Source: Treponema sp.
Lineage (GTDB): Bacteria; Spirochaetota; Spirochaetia; Treponematales; Treponemataceae
Direction of reading: 5' to 3'
Length of the DNA stretch: 64,000 bases
Assembly (NCBI GenBank): GCA_017934745.1
Contig: JAGBIY010000017.1
Location: forward strand, 1 to 64,000
Below the pieces are notes generated by a model, which did not search any database, was not told the origin of the DNA, and was given only the letters and a program-made list of their open reading frames with translations. Positions 16,581 through 25,650 of the stretch are shown here, piece by piece. Position numbers and translations under genes: made by a program. The number at the start of each line of letters is the position of its first letter. Positions within the stretch are counted from its first letter, which is position 1.

Positions 16581-17153
16581 ATGTTCGAGATTGAATTGAA
16601 GGCCCATGTCGATGACAGGGAGAAAGTGATAGAAAATTTGAACAGCTTCGCCGACTATCTCCAGAGCGTGCAGAAGGACGATGTTTATTGGGCGGCTCTC
16701 AAAGACGGACGCAAAATCCAGACCCGCATCCGAAGGGAGAAAGACTTGGACTCTGGCGTTTCCAAAATCTACATGACCTACAAGCGCAAGGAAAGGAGAA
16801 TCGCGGAGAACGGAAACGCGCTTGAGGTGAACGACGAGCGCGAGTGCGAGATTTCGGATTCCGACGCGCTTGAGACTCTCTTGAAGGACGCTGGCTTCGT
16901 TGTCGCGCTTGAGAAGCACAAGAGCGTGATGGGCTGGCGGTTCGGCGAGTGCCACATAGAGCTGTGCGCCGTCCCCCCGCTCGGTGATTTTCTGGAAATC
17001 GAAGTGATGAGCGAGAAGGACGACGAAAAGACAGCAGAGGAGAAAAAATTGAAGATAATGGAGATTTTCAATCGATGCGGAATCGGTGAAGAAAAGATTG
17101 AAAACCGTTATTATTCTGAAATGCTCGCCGAGATAAAGTCGGCGGTCGAATAA
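16581..17153 (+). CDS. CYTH-domain protein (class IV adenylate cyclase / triphosphatase family)
   Basis: 190 residues. The N-terminal EIELKA matches the ExExK signature of the CYTH triphosphate-tunnel fold, followed by alternating Arg/Lys/Glu strands: IQTRIRRE, YMTYKRKERR, FVVALEKHKSVMGWRFGECHIELCAV and LGDFLEIEVM. Family members hydrolyse inorganic triphosphate or thiamine triphosphate, or make cAMP; sequence alone does not decide. A TAAACT box at 16569-16574 sits 6 bases before ATG 16581, so the transcript may have almost no leader. Confidence 0.88.
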   Translation: MFEIELKAHVDDREKVIENLNSFADYLQSVQKDDVYWAALKDGRKIQTRIRREKDLDSGVSKIYMTYKRKERRIAENGNALEVNDERECEISDSDALETLLKDAGFVVALEKHKSVMGWRFGECHIELCAVPPLGDFLEIEVMSEKDDEKTAEEKKLKIMEIFNRCGIGEEKIENRYYSEMLAEIKSAVE

Positions 17154-17178
17154 AAAAAAGTCATATTTTGGAGGAAAA

Positions 17179-17841
17179 ATGTTTAACCGTGCTATTTACA
17201 AGGCCCATGCCCTTGACCAGTTGAAAAACAGGTGGGTTGCACCATGTTTGGTTACAGCGGCCGTGTTAGTAATCTATGTGGGACTTTATGTCGCTTCGGG
17301 AATTGTCGCCGACACAAGCAAGGGGGCTCTGCTCGTCCAGTTGATTTCCCTGCTCATCGTCTGCGAAGTTGGAATCGCATCGATGGTTCTTCACTATGTC
17401 CACTTGAAGATTTCCCGTTCTACCGTGCCCGCCACTCTTGACGACGTGCTCGTCGCCATCGGCGACTATTCGGTGAAGGGCATTCTCGGTCTTCTCTGGT
17501 ACTCGCTCTGGGTTTTCCTTTGGTCGCTTCTCTTCTACATTCCGGGAATCGTGAAATCAATAGCCTATTCCCAGATGTTCTTCGTGATGATTGAGAATCC
17601 CGAAATCGGTCCCATGAAGGCGATGAACATAAGCAAGGTGATGACGAACGGGCACAAGGCCGATTTGTTCGTCATGGAGCTGAGTTTCCTCGGTTGGGGC
17701 ATCCTCTGCTGTCTTTCGGGTGGAATCGGTCTTGTCTGGCTCATTCCATACGAGATGACTGCTTTCTCGAACGCCTACACCGCGTTGAAGATGGAAGCCA
17801 TCAACACGGGAAAACTTACGCCAGCTGATTTTTCAAAATAA
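17179..17841 (+). CDS. DUF975 family membrane protein
   Basis: 220 residues with about five hydrophobic segments (25-45, 52-72, 100-122, 160-185 region) and the DUF975-type features: N-terminal amphipathic RAIYKAHALDQLKNRW, FYIPGIVKSIAYSQMFFVM, and a C-terminal LIPYEMTAFSNAYTALK. Function unknown. GGAGG lies just upstream of ATG 17179. It is followed after 20 bases by sppA, so the two are probably co-transcribed. Confidence 0.85.
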   Translation: MFNRAIYKAHALDQLKNRWVAPCLVTAAVLVIYVGLYVASGIVADTSKGALLVQLISLLIVCEVGIASMVLHYVHLKISRSTVPATLDDVLVAIGDYSVKGILGLLWYSLWVFLWSLLFYIPGIVKSIAYSQMFFVMIENPEIGPMKAMNISKVMTNGHKADLFVMELSFLGWGILCCLSGGIGLVWLIPYEMTAFSNAYTALKMEAINTGKLTPADFSK

Positions 17842-17861
17842 ACGGAGTTGGAAAATAGAAA

Positions 17862-18899
17862 ATGAAATCCTCGAAAAAAGGTCTTGTCATAGTAATAGCT
17901 TTGGTCTCTCTCGTCGTCCTGGTCTTGGTCGCTTCGGGATTCGTGGCGGTGGTCGATAAAGTCAGCTCGAAGACGGTTGAGGAGAAAATCGAGCAGAAGC
18001 CCGTGCAGAAGAGCCGGAAGAACAGGAAAAACACGAACGACGTCTTCAAATTCGTATTCGGCAACAGCGAAAAGCTCCCTGAGTTCGACATAATCGAGCA
18101 TCCGTATTTCGCAGTCCTCCATGTGGAGGGCGTGATAATGAAGAACGGAGACACCTACAACCAGGAATGGATTATGGACACGATAGAGAATCTTGTGAAC
18201 GACTCCAAGAATCTCGGAATCCTCCTCTATGTCGATTCCCCCGGAGGAACGGTCTACGAGTCCGACGAGACATACCTCGCGCTTTTGGACTACAAGGAAG
18301 CGACAGGCCGCCCGGTCTTCGCCTATTTCGCGTCTCTTGCGGCTTCCGGCGGCTACTACATAGCTTCCGCGGCCGACAAAATCTACGCCAACCGGAACAC
18401 GCTCACAGGCTCCATCGGTGTCATCGCCGGGGAAAGTCTGGACGCGACCGAGCTTCTGGACAAAATCGGAATCAAGTCGAGGACGTTCACGGCCGGACGC
18501 AACAAGAACATGCTCAACTACAACCAGCCGCTAACGGAAGAGCAGGCGCAAATCATGCAGTCCATCGCCGACGACGCGTACGAGCAGTTCACTTCGATTG
18601 TGGCGGAGGGGCGGCACATGCCGATAGAGCGCGTGAAGGAACTCGCCGACGGCAGAATCTACACGGCGTCCCAGGCTCTCAAGAACGGCCTCATAGACGA
18701 TATCTGCTCTTTTGAGGAGGCCAAGGATAATGTTGAATACGAAATGATGAAGGACGAGGACTACGATTCTTCCGCGAGTCTCGAATTCGAGGATTTCTCC
18801 TACAAGTACGAGTCGAATTTCATGGACTTGTTCGGAAGCATACACAGCCTTGTGAAAAATCCAAAGGCGGAATTCAAACTCAACTATTTGGCGTACTGA
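17862..18899 (+). CDS. sppA: Signal peptide peptidase SppA (S49 serine protease)
   Basis: 345 residues, membrane-anchored by an N-terminal segment (LVIVIALVSLVVLVLVASGFVAVV). The S49 domain shows LLYVDSPGGTVYESDE near residue 123, the nucleophile region YFASLAASGGYYIASAAD near 160, and NTLTGSIGVIAG with the usual Lys-containing downstream region. It cleaves remnant signal peptides in the inner membrane. Length fits the short, half-size SppA. Its last 16 bases overlap the end of the convergent oxidoreductase gene. Confidence 0.93.
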   Translation: MKSSKKGLVIVIALVSLVVLVLVASGFVAVVDKVSSKTVEEKIEQKPVQKSRKNRKNTNDVFKFVFGNSEKLPEFDIIEHPYFAVLHVEGVIMKNGDTYNQEWIMDTIENLVNDSKNLGILLYVDSPGGTVYESDETYLALLDYKEATGRPVFAYFASLAASGGYYIASAADKIYANRNTLTGSIGVIAGESLDATELLDKIGIKSRTFTAGRNKNMLNYNQPLTEEQAQIMQSIADDAYEQFTSIVAEGRHMPIERVKELADGRIYTASQALKNGLIDDICSFEEAKDNVEYEMMKDEDYDSSASLEFEDFSYKYESNFMDLFGSIHSLVKNPKAEFKLNYLAY

Positions 18900-19801
18900 A
18901 CGAGTTCCAGCTCCAGCACTTTGCCGCAGAGTCCTCTCTCTCCGTCCTTGCAGAGTGCCGTGACGAACGGCCGCCCGATGAGGACCCTGTCTGCGCCTAG
19001 TGCGTGCGCAGTGGCTATGTCGAGCGGTGTGCGTATCCCTCCGTCCACCCAGACGGCTCCGCAGTTGCTTTTTGCGTCGCGCGCGTGCGCCGCGAGGAAT
19101 TCGGCCGTGCTTCCCTTCCTCGTCTCTATGCGTCCTCCGTGGTTGGATATGTACGCTACGTCCGGCCTCACTTCTTCCACAAGTTCCAAATCCTCGTCCG
19201 TGAAAATCCCTTTTATGGCGAACGGTACGTTCAGTACCTTGTGCGCGTAGTCCCGTATCTCCGAAAGTTGCTCCGCCGTCTTCTTCTCCAGATTCACCAT
19301 GTTTCTCATCGTGAGTATGTTGTACGAGTCGATGTCGATTCCGATGAGGTTCGCTATTTTAGATGCCCATTCGATTCTTTCGATGATTTTTCCGTTCGAG
19401 TACGGCTTTATGAAGACCGAAGCCGTGGACTTGACGCTTTCAATCGCTTCTATGCCGAATTTGAGCTTGTCGTCAGGGTAGCCGTCCCCTATGCACAGGC
19501 CTATCCCCACGTTCTTCGAGGCCGCTACGATGTGGGCGTAGTAGATTTTCTCGTCGCTGTAGCCGATGTTCTCCACGGCTCCCGTTATCGGAGCGATGGC
19601 TATCTTCGGTATGCGGAATTCCGGCGGCAGATTGAGAAATTCTTCTATTTTTTCGCTGTTTTCCCTGCGGATTCGCTCCCAGTCCGAGACGTTCAATATG
19701 AAATTCTCGTTGTTCCTCACTCCGCCCATTCCCGGAAGTTCGGACACGCACGCGCGCCCGTTGCACATTCCGCAGAAATGGCACTTGAAATTAGTCGCCA
19801 A
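18884..19801 (-). CDS. FMN-dependent alpha-hydroxy-acid oxidoreductase family protein
   Basis: 305 residues. The C-terminal two thirds match the lactate oxidase/IPP isomerase-2 barrel: PFAIKGIFTDED (substrate Lys), VAYISNHGGRIET (catalytic SNHGGR), AVWVDGGIRTPLDIATAHALGADRVLIGRPF (FMN phosphate site). The N-terminus is unusual, with CHFCGMCNGRACVSELPGMGG, a Cys-rich stretch that could bind a metal or Fe-S cluster. The start ATG 19801 overlaps the end of the phosphofructokinase gene by 11 bases, so they form an operon. Substrate unknown. Confidence 0.88.
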   Translation of the reverse strand: MATNFKCHFCGMCNGRACVSELPGMGGVRNNENFILNVSDWERIRRENSEKIEEFLNLPPEFRIPKIAIAPITGAVENIGYSDEKIYYAHIVAASKNVGIGLCIGDGYPDDKLKFGIEAIESVKSTASVFIKPYSNGKIIERIEWASKIANLIGIDIDSYNILTMRNMVNLEKKTAEQLSEIRDYAHKVLNVPFAIKGIFTDEDLELVEEVRPDVAYISNHGGRIETRKGSTAEFLAAHARDAKSNCGAVWVDGGIRTPLDIATAHALGADRVLIGRPFVTALCKDGERGLCGKVLELELVQYAK

Positions 19802-20867
19802 AGCTCGTTCCTAGGCCGCGTCCCGCCGCAATCATTGGGTTGTCGCTTTCGATGTTCTTCACTTTTCCGGCTATTTCCGACAATGGAACCGCCACTATCT
19901 TGTTGTCCTGCATCGCCACGAGCGAGCCGAATCTCTCTTCCGCCAGGAAATGCGCCCCCGCCGCTCCGAACTGCGTCGAAAGAATCCTGTCGAACGGGGA
20001 TGGCGTTCCTCCCCTCTGCAGATAGCCCAGAACTGTGACCCTGGAGACGAGGCCCGTCGCCTCCTCAAGCTCGTGGGCGACCCTGTAGGCGATGGAGTAG
20101 GGCATCAGCTTCCTCCGCCTTTTCAGCTCCTTTTTCGTGAGCAGGGCTTCGTCCTTGGAGAGCGCGCCTTCCGCCACCACGACGATGGAGAATTCCTTGC
20201 CCGCGTCCCGCCTTTTCATCACGCATTCGGCTATGGAGTCGATGTCGTATGGAATCTCCGGGAGGAGAATCACGTCCGCGCCGCCCGCTATGCCGGAGTA
20301 GAGCGAGAGCCAGCCGGCTTTGTGCCCCATCACCTCGATGACCATTATCCTTGAGTGCGAGTGGGCGGTTGTGTGTATCCTGTCGATTGCCTCCGCCGCC
20401 ACGTCCAGTGCCGTGTGGAAGCCGAAAGTCACGTCCGTCTTCACTATGTCGTTGTCGATTGTCTTTGGGAGTCCGATTACGTTCAGTCCTTCGTTGGCAA
20501 GGAGGCTCGCGGTCGTGTTCGTGCCGTTTCCGCCGATGCAGACGAGCGCGTCCATCTTCTGTTCCGCGTAGGTCTTCTTTATCGCCTCCACCGGAAGCAG
20601 CCCTGTCTTCTCGTCGATTTCCGGGTTCTTGAACGGCTTTTCGCGTGAAGTTCCGAGTATCGTGCCGCCTCTCGTCAAAATTCCCGTTATGTCCTCTCCC
20701 GAAAGTTCGAAGCAGTTGTTCTCGATGAGTCCCCTGTACCCGTTCTTTATTCCGATTGCCGTCATTCCGTATTGGATTGCCGCAGTCCTGCAGACGGCTC
20801 TGATGGCCGAGTTCAATCCGGGGGCGTCCCCTCCGCTTGTCAAAATACCAAATCTCTTCACACGCAT
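19791..20867 (-). CDS. pfkA: 6-phosphofructokinase (mixed ATP/PPi signature)
   Basis: 358 residues. Phosphorylates fructose 6-phosphate in glycolysis. Motifs: GILTSGGDAPGLNSAIRA at the N-terminus, ICIGG region reading GGNGTNTTA near residue 100, LPKTIDNDI near 125 (catalytic TIDND), and MGHKAGWLSLYSG near 170. The site that is GGDGS in ATP enzymes and GGDDT in PPi enzymes reads GGNGT here, and the second site has Lys as in PPi enzymes (PKTIDND). Start ATG 20867 matches the family; TATAAT lies 9 bases upstream (20882-20877), so the mRNA may be leaderless. The frame extends to 20918 without a family match. Confidence 0.92.
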   Translation of the reverse strand: MRVKRFGILTSGGDAPGLNSAIRAVCRTAAIQYGMTAIGIKNGYRGLIENNCFELSGEDITGILTRGGTILGTSREKPFKNPEIDEKTGLLPVEAIKKTYAEQKMDALVCIGGNGTNTTASLLANEGLNVIGLPKTIDNDIVKTDVTFGFHTALDVAAEAIDRIHTTAHSHSRIMVIEVMGHKAGWLSLYSGIAGGADVILLPEIPYDIDSIAECVMKRRDAGKEFSIVVVAEGALSKDEALLTKKELKRRRKLMPYSIAYRVAHELEEATGLVSRVTVLGYLQRGGTPSPFDRILSTQFGAAGAHFLAEERFGSLVAMQDNKIVAVPLSEIAGKVKNIESDNPMIAAGRGLGTSFGD

Positions 20868-20904
20868 AGTTTTAAAATTATACAAGAATAAAAACACAAA
20901 ATCA

Positions 20905-21798
20905 TCAATCTTTTTCAAGAGAGAAGCCGTTCGGGAATGTCCACATGAATTCTTTTTTCCAGAGGTATTCCCTGTCCTTTTTCCTGAGGCTCTCGATTTC
21001 TTCGAGGAAAGCCGCCATCTCCTCCTCGAACTTGCCGAAAAAAGGGTTCGGGAAGACTGTGAAAATCTTCTTTATCTTGTACTGCCCCTCTATGTCGAAT
21101 TTTATCACGGTCATGTCGTTCCTCTTCTGCTTGCCGTCCTGGAGAATCTTCGCGCTTTCTTCTGTCGTTATTGAGTATCCCGTGGAAAACTTTTTCCTGC
21201 TGTAGATGCGCGCGAAAAGCTTTTCGACGTATTCCGTGGGCATGGAGACAGACGAATCGGGGGTTATCGTGTTGAAGTTCAGCGCGGGGTGGAAACTGAC
21301 GTGAATGAAGGCTCCGATTGGTGACGGACTTGCGTTGTGGAACATTTTGTACTTCAATCTCTCTTCTTCGACTATGCGCCTCGTCTCCTGCAGCAGCGGA
21401 ATTTCCCGAAATCCGCTTCCTCCATGCGCGAGCGCATCTTCGTCCACGTCCTTCATTTTTTTGAGGATTCTTTTGAAAGCCGAAATCTCCGCGTCTGAAA
21501 TGTCGATGTTGAAGACGATTGCAAGAGCCAGATTGTATGGAAAAAAGAACACCACCGTGATTGTCCTGAACGATTCCTCGTCGAGTGTCCTGCAAAAGTC
21601 CCTGCCCACTGCTTCCAGGAAATTTTTCGACGGCGGCCGGAAGTCCATCTCCTCGACCTCGCACTTGACTGGGAATGATTCGTATTCCGAAAGGCAGCTT
21701 TCGAGTCTCGCTCGGCTTCCGACATACTGAATCTGCATCACTTTCAGCTTCTTCGTTATTTCTTTCTCAAAATCGCTTGTAAAATCGCTCTTTTCCAT
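20905..21798 (-). CDS. Conserved-looking hypothetical protein
   Basis: 297 residues, not recognised. No signal peptide or membrane segment. It is charged, with a helical C-terminus (FGKFEEEMAAFLEEIESLRKKDREYLWKK). Central segments such as FFFPYNLALAIVFNIDISDAEISAF look like a folded alpha/beta domain. Start ATG 21798 follows AAAGATGG-type purines (weak RBS). It lies upstream of phosphofructokinase on the same strand; the -10 box of that gene lies within about 30 bases after this stop. Confidence 0.75.
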   Translation of the reverse strand: MEKSDFTSDFEKEITKKLKVMQIQYVGSRARLESCLSEYESFPVKCEVEEMDFRPPSKNFLEAVGRDFCRTLDEESFRTITVVFFFPYNLALAIVFNIDISDAEISAFKRILKKMKDVDEDALAHGGSGFREIPLLQETRRIVEEERLKYKMFHNASPSPIGAFIHVSFHPALNFNTITPDSSVSMPTEYVEKLFARIYSRKKFSTGYSITTEESAKILQDGKQKRNDMTVIKFDIEGQYKIKKIFTVFPNPFFGKFEEEMAAFLEEIESLRKKDREYLWKKEFMWTFPNGFSLEKD

Positions 21799-21894
21799 CT
21801 TTCTATAATTTTCGGAATTTAGCTTTTCAAACTATCGAATTCAATATGGCAAATTCCGAAAATTTAGAGTGACATTAAAATTTTGGAGCTGAAA

Positions 21895-23019
21895 ATGAAA
21901 ATTGCACTTGTTTATGGCGGAAAATCGGGCGAGCATGAAATTTCCCTCGTCTCGGCGGCGGCAATCGCCCGCAACATCGACTCGAAGAACGAAATCGTCC
22001 CGATTGCAATCACGAAAGACGGAAGGTGGTTTTTGCAACCTGAATCGGAACTTCTCCGCGTGAAGAAAGACGAAAAGGCGCATTTCGAGATAAAAGAAGA
22101 TTCGTCGAAAGAGGTTCTCGTCGTTCCCGCGGGCGGGACAAAGCGGACGTTCAAGGTCGGAAGCGATGAAATCGGCGTGGATGTCGTCTTTCCCGCCCTC
22201 CACGGAACTTACGGCGAGGACGGCACGATTCAGGGGCTTTTTGAGATGGTGAACGTTCCCTACGTCGGCTGCTCGACTCTCGCCAGCGCGATTACGATGG
22301 ACAAGGAGAAGACGAAGGTCTCTCTCGCCCAGGCCGGAATTCCTGTCGTCCCCGGCTTCTGCATGAGGAGGAGCGACATCGCCGACTCAAGGCGGTACGA
22401 CGAGCTTCTTGAAAAAGCCGTGGCGATGGGCTTCCCGCTCTTCGTAAAGCCGTGCTCGGCCGGAAGCTCGGACGGAGCGTCGAAGGCCGACGATTTGCAG
22501 CACTTGAACGGAGCCATAATCGAGGCGTTCAGCTGGGACGACAAGATTCTGATTGAAAAAGCCGTGAACGCGCGCGAGGTCGAGTGCTCCGTGACCGGAA
22601 ACCCCACGACGTACGACGGAAAGGAATGCGACATGGTTAAGGCCTACGGACCTGGAGAAATCGCCCCAAAACACGAATTCTACGACTACGACGCCAAGTA
22701 CAACGATCCGGACGGAGCCGACCTCCTCATTCCCGCGAACCTCCCGGAAGAACGCCTTGAGGAAATCCGCTCGCTGGCCGTGAAAGCCTACACCGCGCTT
22801 GATTTGTGCGGCCTTTCCAGAGTAGATTTTTTCATCGACAAGGACACGGACAGGGTGTATCTTAATGAGATAAACACACTTCCGGGATTCACGCAGATAA
22901 GCATGTTCCCGAAGATGTGCGCGGCGTTCGGTCTTGATTTCACATCTCTGACCAATCTTCTCTTGGACGAGGCCGTATCTCGGTTCGAAGCTACAAGAAG
23001 GCTGCAAACTTCAAGATGA
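21895..23019 (+). CDS. ddl: D-alanine--D-alanine ligase
   Basis: 374 residues, ATP-grasp enzyme that joins two D-Ala for peptidoglycan. Motifs: VYGGKSGEHEISLVSA at the N-terminus, PALHGTYGEDGTIQG near 98, VPYVGCSTLASAITMDK, LFVKPCSAGSSDGASK near 183, and DFFIDKDTDRVYLNEINTLPGFTQISMFPK near 310 with the metal-binding residues. ATG 21895 has GGAG seven bases upstream; an in-frame TTG at 21883 is less likely. It precedes the PilZ gene and murD, placing cell-wall genes together. Confidence 0.96.
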   Translation: MKIALVYGGKSGEHEISLVSAAAIARNIDSKNEIVPIAITKDGRWFLQPESELLRVKKDEKAHFEIKEDSSKEVLVVPAGGTKRTFKVGSDEIGVDVVFPALHGTYGEDGTIQGLFEMVNVPYVGCSTLASAITMDKEKTKVSLAQAGIPVVPGFCMRRSDIADSRRYDELLEKAVAMGFPLFVKPCSAGSSDGASKADDLQHLNGAIIEAFSWDDKILIEKAVNAREVECSVTGNPTTYDGKECDMVKAYGPGEIAPKHEFYDYDAKYNDPDGADLLIPANLPEERLEEIRSLAVKAYTALDLCGLSRVDFFIDKDTDRVYLNEINTLPGFTQISMFPKMCAAFGLDFTSLTNLLLDEAVSRFEATRRLQTSR

Positions 23020-23048
23020 TTTAGATTTTTACTTATGGAGAAATTATT

Positions 23049-24032
23049 ATGGAGAGAACGGACGGAACCCTGGACAAGGTGAAGATTTTGGGGCGGAAGA
23101 TATTCTTCGTGAACCCGTCATCGAAGATATCGAACCATGTCCTTCTGGATTTGCGCGACAACGAATACGAAGCCTATTGCATAGACGATTTTCGCCATGT
23201 GAAATATGCGCTGCAGAATTTCGACGATTCCATCTGTTTTGTTTGTGTCGATTCCGGACTCTCGTACACGACATGGTACAAATTCATAAAGTCCGTGCAA
23301 TTCGACGCGAAATTCCGTGGAGTCTTGATTGGCGTGCTCTCGGAGCGGATGCCGCAGTCCAAGAAGGATTTCTTCCTTTTGAACACGAATCTGCCGTGCG
23401 GATTTACGATGACGAACATGCCGTTCAAGGACATCTTCAAGAGAATCCAGAAGGTTCTGGACATAAACGAGGCCAAGGGAAAACGCAAATTCATAAGGCT
23501 TCAGCTTTCGATGAACAAGCGGATAAACGCGTTCGCCGAAATAAAAGGTCGCGTCTTCTCGCTTGAGATGCTTGACATAAGCTCTGTGGGCTTCGCAGTG
23601 AATGTGTCCGCTTCCGTCGCTTCCTCTTTCGTCCCGAAGCAGGTGCTCAAGAGCGTCTCCATAACGCTGGACAAGACTACGTTCACCGTGCAGTGCGTCG
23701 TGTTGATGTCGAAAGTGTCGGGGAAAGTCTGCAATTCCGTCCTGTACTTTCTCAACCCTCCCGACAAATTCGTGCAGGCTGTAAAGGCGTTCATATTCGA
23801 GGAATTGGACAAGAGCTTGGAAAAATTGCTCAGCGCATCTTCGTTGGACAGGACGGACTACGAATCTCTCGACTTGGATTCACTCGGCACTTACGGAGAA
23901 ATCAGCGAGGACGAGGAGCTTGAGGAGATTGCGGAGGCTGAGGAAATCGAGGAAATCGAAGAAGCGACCGAAGTCGATTTTTCCAAGATAATAGTGGAAG
24001 CCGATGAAGAAGGAGAAGACGAAAATGGCTGA
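23049..24032 (+). CDS. PilZ-domain c-di-GMP receptor with receiver-like N-terminus
   Basis: 327 residues in three parts. Residues 10-135 form an alpha/beta receiver-like domain (KIFFVNPSSK, SICFVCVDSG, FRGVLIGVLSE). Residues 143-240 are a PilZ domain: RKFIR fits RxxxR and DISSVGF fits D/NxSxxG, the c-di-GMP contacts. The C-terminal 60 residues are strongly acidic (EEIAEAEEIEEIEEATE). It should bind c-di-GMP, which the tandem EAL proteins at 10-15 kb could degrade. GGAG precedes ATG 23049. It overlaps murD by 8 bases. Confidence 0.82.
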   Translation: MERTDGTLDKVKILGRKIFFVNPSSKISNHVLLDLRDNEYEAYCIDDFRHVKYALQNFDDSICFVCVDSGLSYTTWYKFIKSVQFDAKFRGVLIGVLSERMPQSKKDFFLLNTNLPCGFTMTNMPFKDIFKRIQKVLDINEAKGKRKFIRLQLSMNKRINAFAEIKGRVFSLEMLDISSVGFAVNVSASVASSFVPKQVLKSVSITLDKTTFTVQCVVLMSKVSGKVCNSVLYFLNPPDKFVQAVKAFIFEELDKSLEKLLSASSLDRTDYESLDLDSLGTYGEISEDEELEEIAEAEEIEEIEEATEVDFSKIIVEADEEGEDENG

Positions 24033-25569
24033 TGAAAAAGTTCCCGTTGCCCACGTTTACCCGGAGGGGTGCGTTTTCGACAAAATCGAGGACATAAGGG
24101 ACAAGAAGGTTGTCGTGATGGGCTTGGGCTTGAACGGAGGCGGCGAGGCTTCCGTCCGCTTTTTGCTGAAGCACGGAGCCTACGTCGTCGCCACCGACAT
24201 GAAGAGCGAGGCGGAATTGCAGACGACCGTGGATTCCATCAACAACGATTCCTCTCTGGACAAGTCCCGCCTGACCTACCGGCTGGGAGAGCACAGAATC
24301 GAGGACTTCGAGGAAGCCGACTGCGTGATAAAGAATCCGGGCGTGAAGTACGACGGAAACCGCTTTTTGGCGGCCGCGAAAGCGATAGAAAGCGACATCT
24401 CGCTTTTCCTTCACTTCTCAAAAGCTCCAGTCATCGCCGTCACAGGCTCCAAGGGGAAGTCGTCGACCGTGAGCGCAATCTACTATGGGCTGAAAGAGGC
24501 TGGTTTCGACGCTTATCTCGGAGGAAACATCACGGTCTCACCGCTCACTTTTTTGGAGAAGACGAACGAAAATACGCCTGTCGTCCTTGAGCTTTCCTCT
24601 TGGCAGCTCGCCGACCTGCACGGGCGCAAGGCGTTGAAGCCGAAAATCTCCGTAATCACGAAAATCATCCCCGACCACCAGAATTTCTACCACTCGATGA
24701 TTGCATACGTCGCCGACAAGAAGCTCATCTACGCCGACCAGACGAAAGCCGACTATTCGATAATCGATTTCGACGACGACCCGGCGGCTGACGGCGGCAC
24801 CCTCATCGAGAACTGGGGGAACATATTCGCCCGCGAGACAAAGGCGCGCGTCCTCCGCTATTCAAAGAAAGCCCTGCCTAAAGGCGTTGAAGGCGTGTGG
24901 CTCGACAAGAACGGACACGGAAAATGCCGCGTTTCAGGAAAGGACGGCAATTCAAAAGAAGAGACAATCATGAAGGACTTGATTGTTCCGGGGAAGCACA
25001 TCCGAACGAACGCGCTGAACGCCGCCCTCGTGATGAAGCTGATGGGTGTCGAATCGAAGAAAATCTCGGAGATTTTGGGACGCTGGAACGGAATCGAGCA
25101 CCGCCTGGAATTCTTCCACGAGACTGAAATATGCGGGCAGAAATTCCGCTTCTACAACGATTCCGCCGCGACCGTTCCCGAGGCGGCCGCCCTCGCGAGC
25201 CAGAGCTTCGACCGGCCCGTGATTTTCCTCACCGGCGGAACCGACAAGGGGCTTGATTTGTCGCCACTTTCCGACACGCTCGCTTCTTCGTCTTCCATAA
25301 AACCCGAGGCAATCTACATGCTTTCCGGCAGCGCGACCGACAAGCTGCTTCCGCTTTTTGAGAAGAACGGAACGGAAATCCGCGGAGTCTTCGATTCAAT
25401 CGACTCGATGCTCGAAAAACTCAAGGAGGACGCTCCCTCGTTCGGAAAATCGGATTTGCCCAAAATCGTCGTCCTCTCTCCGGGAGCCACGAGCTTCGGC
25501 ATGTTCAAGAACGAATTCGACCGTGGAAATCAGTTCAAGGAAAAGGTCAGGCGAATTTTCGGAAAATAG
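24025..25569 (+). CDS. murD: UDP-N-acetylmuramoylalanine--D-glutamate ligase
   Basis: 514 residues; adds D-Glu to UDP-MurNAc-Ala in the cytoplasm. Visible: VVVMGLGLNGGGEASVRFL (N-terminal Rossmann domain), VIAVTGSKGKSSTVSAI (ATP P-loop), ELSSWQLADL, ISVITKIIPDHQNFY, RTNALNAALVMKL, GIEHRLEFF, YNDSAATVPEAA and FLTGGTDKGLDL. Longer than E. coli MurD (438) through small insertions. ATG 24025 is preferred: AGGAGA lies 8-9 bases upstream; the upstream ATG 24004 is within the acidic tail of the PilZ gene. Confidence 0.93.
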   Translation: MADEKVPVAHVYPEGCVFDKIEDIRDKKVVVMGLGLNGGGEASVRFLLKHGAYVVATDMKSEAELQTTVDSINNDSSLDKSRLTYRLGEHRIEDFEEADCVIKNPGVKYDGNRFLAAAKAIESDISLFLHFSKAPVIAVTGSKGKSSTVSAIYYGLKEAGFDAYLGGNITVSPLTFLEKTNENTPVVLELSSWQLADLHGRKALKPKISVITKIIPDHQNFYHSMIAYVADKKLIYADQTKADYSIIDFDDDPAADGGTLIENWGNIFARETKARVLRYSKKALPKGVEGVWLDKNGHGKCRVSGKDGNSKEETIMKDLIVPGKHIRTNALNAALVMKLMGVESKKISEILGRWNGIEHRLEFFHETEICGQKFRFYNDSAATVPEAAALASQSFDRPVIFLTGGTDKGLDLSPLSDTLASSSSIKPEAIYMLSGSATDKLLPLFEKNGTEIRGVFDSIDSMLEKLKEDAPSFGKSDLPKIVVLSPGATSFGMFKNEFDRGNQFKEKVRRIFGK

Positions 25570-25636
25570 AGAATTTGCCGCTTCGGTTTTGTTCAATCGA
25601 AGCTTTGTCTTTGCGGCACTGTTCGCTGTTTTTCGC

Positions 25637-25642
25637 TATAAT
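25637..25642 (+). promoter_or_regulatory. -10 box of miaB, near-leaderless start
   Basis: TATAAT ends 8 bases before the ATG at 25651. Transcription would begin one or two bases before the start codon and no Shine-Dalgarno sequence is present. A -35 box is not clear (TTGCGG at 25611 would give a 20-bp spacer). Confidence 0.5.
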
Positions 25643-25650
25643 GAATCCTT

